Shown in pieces: positions 32,239-33,568 of a DNA stretch of 33,568 bases (its first letter is position 1; the number at the start of each line of letters is the position of its first letter). The notes beneath the pieces are model-generated. The model saw nothing but the letters and a program-made list of their open reading frames with translations. It was not told the origin of the DNA and searched no databases. Both the position numbers and the translations under genes were made by a program. This DNA comes from Planctomycetota bacterium (GTDB lineage: Bacteria > Planctomycetota > Planctomycetia > Gemmatales > Gemmataceae). The stretch spans positions 1-33,568 of the forward strand of contig JAPLNF010000311.1 of the NCBI GenBank assembly GCA_026692965.1, given 5' to 3'.

Positions 32239-32957
32239 TTAGCGAAAAATACAAAGTGGTTCTTCTCGATATCGAAGGGACCACTTCTGCGATTGATTTT
32301 GTGCATACGACGATGTTTGATTATGCGCGCAATAATCTAGAGGGATTTCTAGATTCTAGTTTTGAAACCAAAGAAACAATCGAAGCCCTTGAAGTTTTCG
32401 CGCAAAACGAAAACTGCCCCACCCTTTCAGTTTTTCTAGAAGGCACTTCTTCCAAGTCTGAAAAAATAACACGCATCGTAACCTTGGCTATCCAGCGCAT
32501 GAAGGAAGATAGTAAAGCAACAGGGTTGAAAGCTTTGCAAGGCTTGGTTTGGCGAAAAGGATTCAACAACGGAGAACTAAAAGGGCATATTTACGAGGAC
32601 GTTCCTACTGCATTCCATCGTTGGAAAAGTGCAAACCTTACCATTGCAATCTATTCTTCCGGAAGTATCCTTGCGCAAAAGATTTACTTCGCAAACACCA
32701 CTGCAGGAAATCTTGGAACGCTGATAACTAATCATTTCGATACAACCTCTGGCCCCAAAAGAATTTCTTCCAGCTACAAAAACATAGCCAACAACCTTTG
32801 TGCCGATGCTTCTGAAATCATATTTCTTTCGGATGTAACCGAGGAACTTGATGCAGCAAAAACCGCTGGTATGGGAACCGGGTTATTAATAAGACCTGGC
32901 AATAAGCCTGCAAGTAATAATGAACATATTACCTACCACGATTTTAACACCATTTAA
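32235..32957 (+). CDS. mtnC: enolase-phosphatase (2,3-diketo-5-methylthiopentyl-1-phosphate enolase/phosphatase)
   Basis: 240 residues from the ATG overlapping the mtnD stop; the longer open frame from 32178 lies inside mtnD. HAD-type motifs: LLDIEGTTSAIDFVH with D12 and E14 (the family has E in place of the usual second D), AIYSSGS (motif II), and IFLSDVTEELDAAKTAGM (motif IV). One protein does both enolisation and dephosphorylation to acireductone, the step between MtnB and MtnD. It ends 2 bases before the converging glmS stop. mtnA and mtnK are not in the window, so the earlier steps are encoded elsewhere or differently. Confidence 0.93.
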   Translation: MISEKYKVVLLDIEGTTSAIDFVHTTMFDYARNNLEGFLDSSFETKETIEALEVFAQNENCPTLSVFLEGTSSKSEKITRIVTLAIQRMKEDSKATGLKALQGLVWRKGFNNGELKGHIYEDVPTAFHRWKSANLTIAIYSSGSILAQKIYFANTTAGNLGTLITNHFDTTSGPKRISSSYKNIANNLCADASEIIFLSDVTEELDAAKTAGMGTGLLIRPGNKPASNNEHITYHDFNTI

Positions 32958-32959
32958 AA

Positions 32960-33568
32960 TCATTCCACCGTAACACTTTTGGCAAGATTTCTTGGCTTAT
33001 CAACATCGCACCCACGAAGTAAAGCCATGTGATAGGCAAACAATTGCATAGGAATATTGCTAACAACAGGTTGAAGATATTCTGCAACTTTAGGAACAAC
33101 AATAACTTCGTCAGCTTTCCTCGAAAGCTCTGATATTCTCTCTGAAGCAACTGCGATAACAGGTCCACCTCTTGCTTTTACCTCTTCAAGATTGCTCATC
33201 ACTTTATTAAACATCAGCCCACGGGAAATTAAAAACACCGAAGGTGTATCGCTATCCACAAGTGCAATGGGCCCATGCTTCATCTCTGCAGCAGGGTACC
33301 CTTCTGAATGAATGTAGCTGATTTCCTTCATTTTTAATGCTGCTTCAAGTGCAACCGGATAAAGATACTGCCTGCCCATGAACAAGATCTGAGGCGAATT
33401 GCAGTAACGCATTGCAATTTCACGAATCTGTGCTTCTGTAGCCAATACCTGACGAACAGCTTCTGGTAATTCCTTTAAAGACTCTACAACTTGGGCTCCT
33501 TGAAATGCAGAAAGATGCCTCATTCTTCCCAAATGCAGAGCTAACATCGCAAGCACAACAACTTGATT
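32960..33568 (-). CDS. glmS: glucosamine-6-phosphate synthase, C-terminal part (5' truncated by window)
   Basis: 203 codons, open to the window edge, hence the C-terminal third only. The SIS isomerase domain shows ILFMGRQYLYPVALEAALKMKE, the signature SYIHSEGYPAAEMKHGPIAL, and the C-terminal NLAKSVTVE needed to close the active site in the GlmS family. It makes glucosamine-6-phosphate from fructose-6-phosphate and glutamine for cell-envelope amino sugars. The glutaminase part lies outside. It meets mtnC tail to tail, with a 2-base gap. Confidence 0.95.
   Translation of the reverse strand, partial: NQVVVLAMLALHLGRMRHLSAFQGAQVVESLKELPEAVRQVLATEAQIREIAMRYCNSPQILFMGRQYLYPVALEAALKMKEISYIHSEGYPAAEMKHGPIALVDSDTPSVFLISRGLMFNKVMSNLEEVKARGGPVIAVASERISELSRKADEVIVVPKVAEYLQPVVSNIPMQLFAYHMALLRGCDVDKPRNLAKSVTVE

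Overview
The window looks like a planctomycete chromosome. The signs are a DUF1559 protein with a prepilin-type N-terminus, a PSCyt1/DUF1587/DUF1595/DUF1592 giant cytochrome protein, an FG-GAP protein opening with a Gemmata-type LEPLEHRTVPVAG leader, a TIGR03790 protein, and a second small CxxCH cytochrome domain. The genus cannot be fixed. All assignments come from reading translations and motifs by eye; no database was searched.

Layout. (1) Positions 1 to about 7340 are visibly GC-richer than the rest: a truncated PSCyt1-DUF1587-DUF1592 protein, a small antibiotic-biosynthesis-type monooxygenase coupled to a broken GntR regulator, a lipoprotein plus DUF1559 pair, and a secreted protein made of two cyclase-like domains. 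Two 96-base elements with matching ends flank the DUF1559/lipoprotein pair. (2) A tRNA-Arg(CCG) at 7484-7557 sits near the composition change. After it come an orphan soluble histidine kinase and a lipoprotein. (3) Positions 9480-18628 hold a minus-strand housekeeping block, transcribed polA, coaE, rho, ribH, nusB, PHP phosphoesterase, ftsY, sugar-nucleotide epimerase, with several start/stop overlaps. (4) A divergent membrane-anchored coiled-coil protein with a clear promoter and terminator is followed by tRNA-Thr(CGT), a small C-terminally anchored protein and a two-propeller FG-GAP protein. (5) Positions 23986-27530 carry a tight four-gene minus-strand cluster: cytochrome-domain protein, DUF1648 membrane protein, TIGR03790 protein and a twin-arginine beta-propeller-like protein. 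(6) From 27824 on the plus strand are a small membrane protein, an SGNH-like secreted protein, a trypsin-like protease, a DUF2293 protein, and a methionine-salvage operon mtnB-mtnD-mtnC that runs tail to tail into glmS, which is cut by the window end.

The housekeeping genes are ordinary. The unusual material is in the GC-rich left part (two-domain cyclase with split motif residues, paired upstream elements, frameshifted regulator), the perfect inverted repeat in front of the histidine kinase, the two-propeller protein, and the anchored coiled-coil protein. I found no CRISPR array, transposase, integrase, rRNA or phage gene, and no clear defence system.
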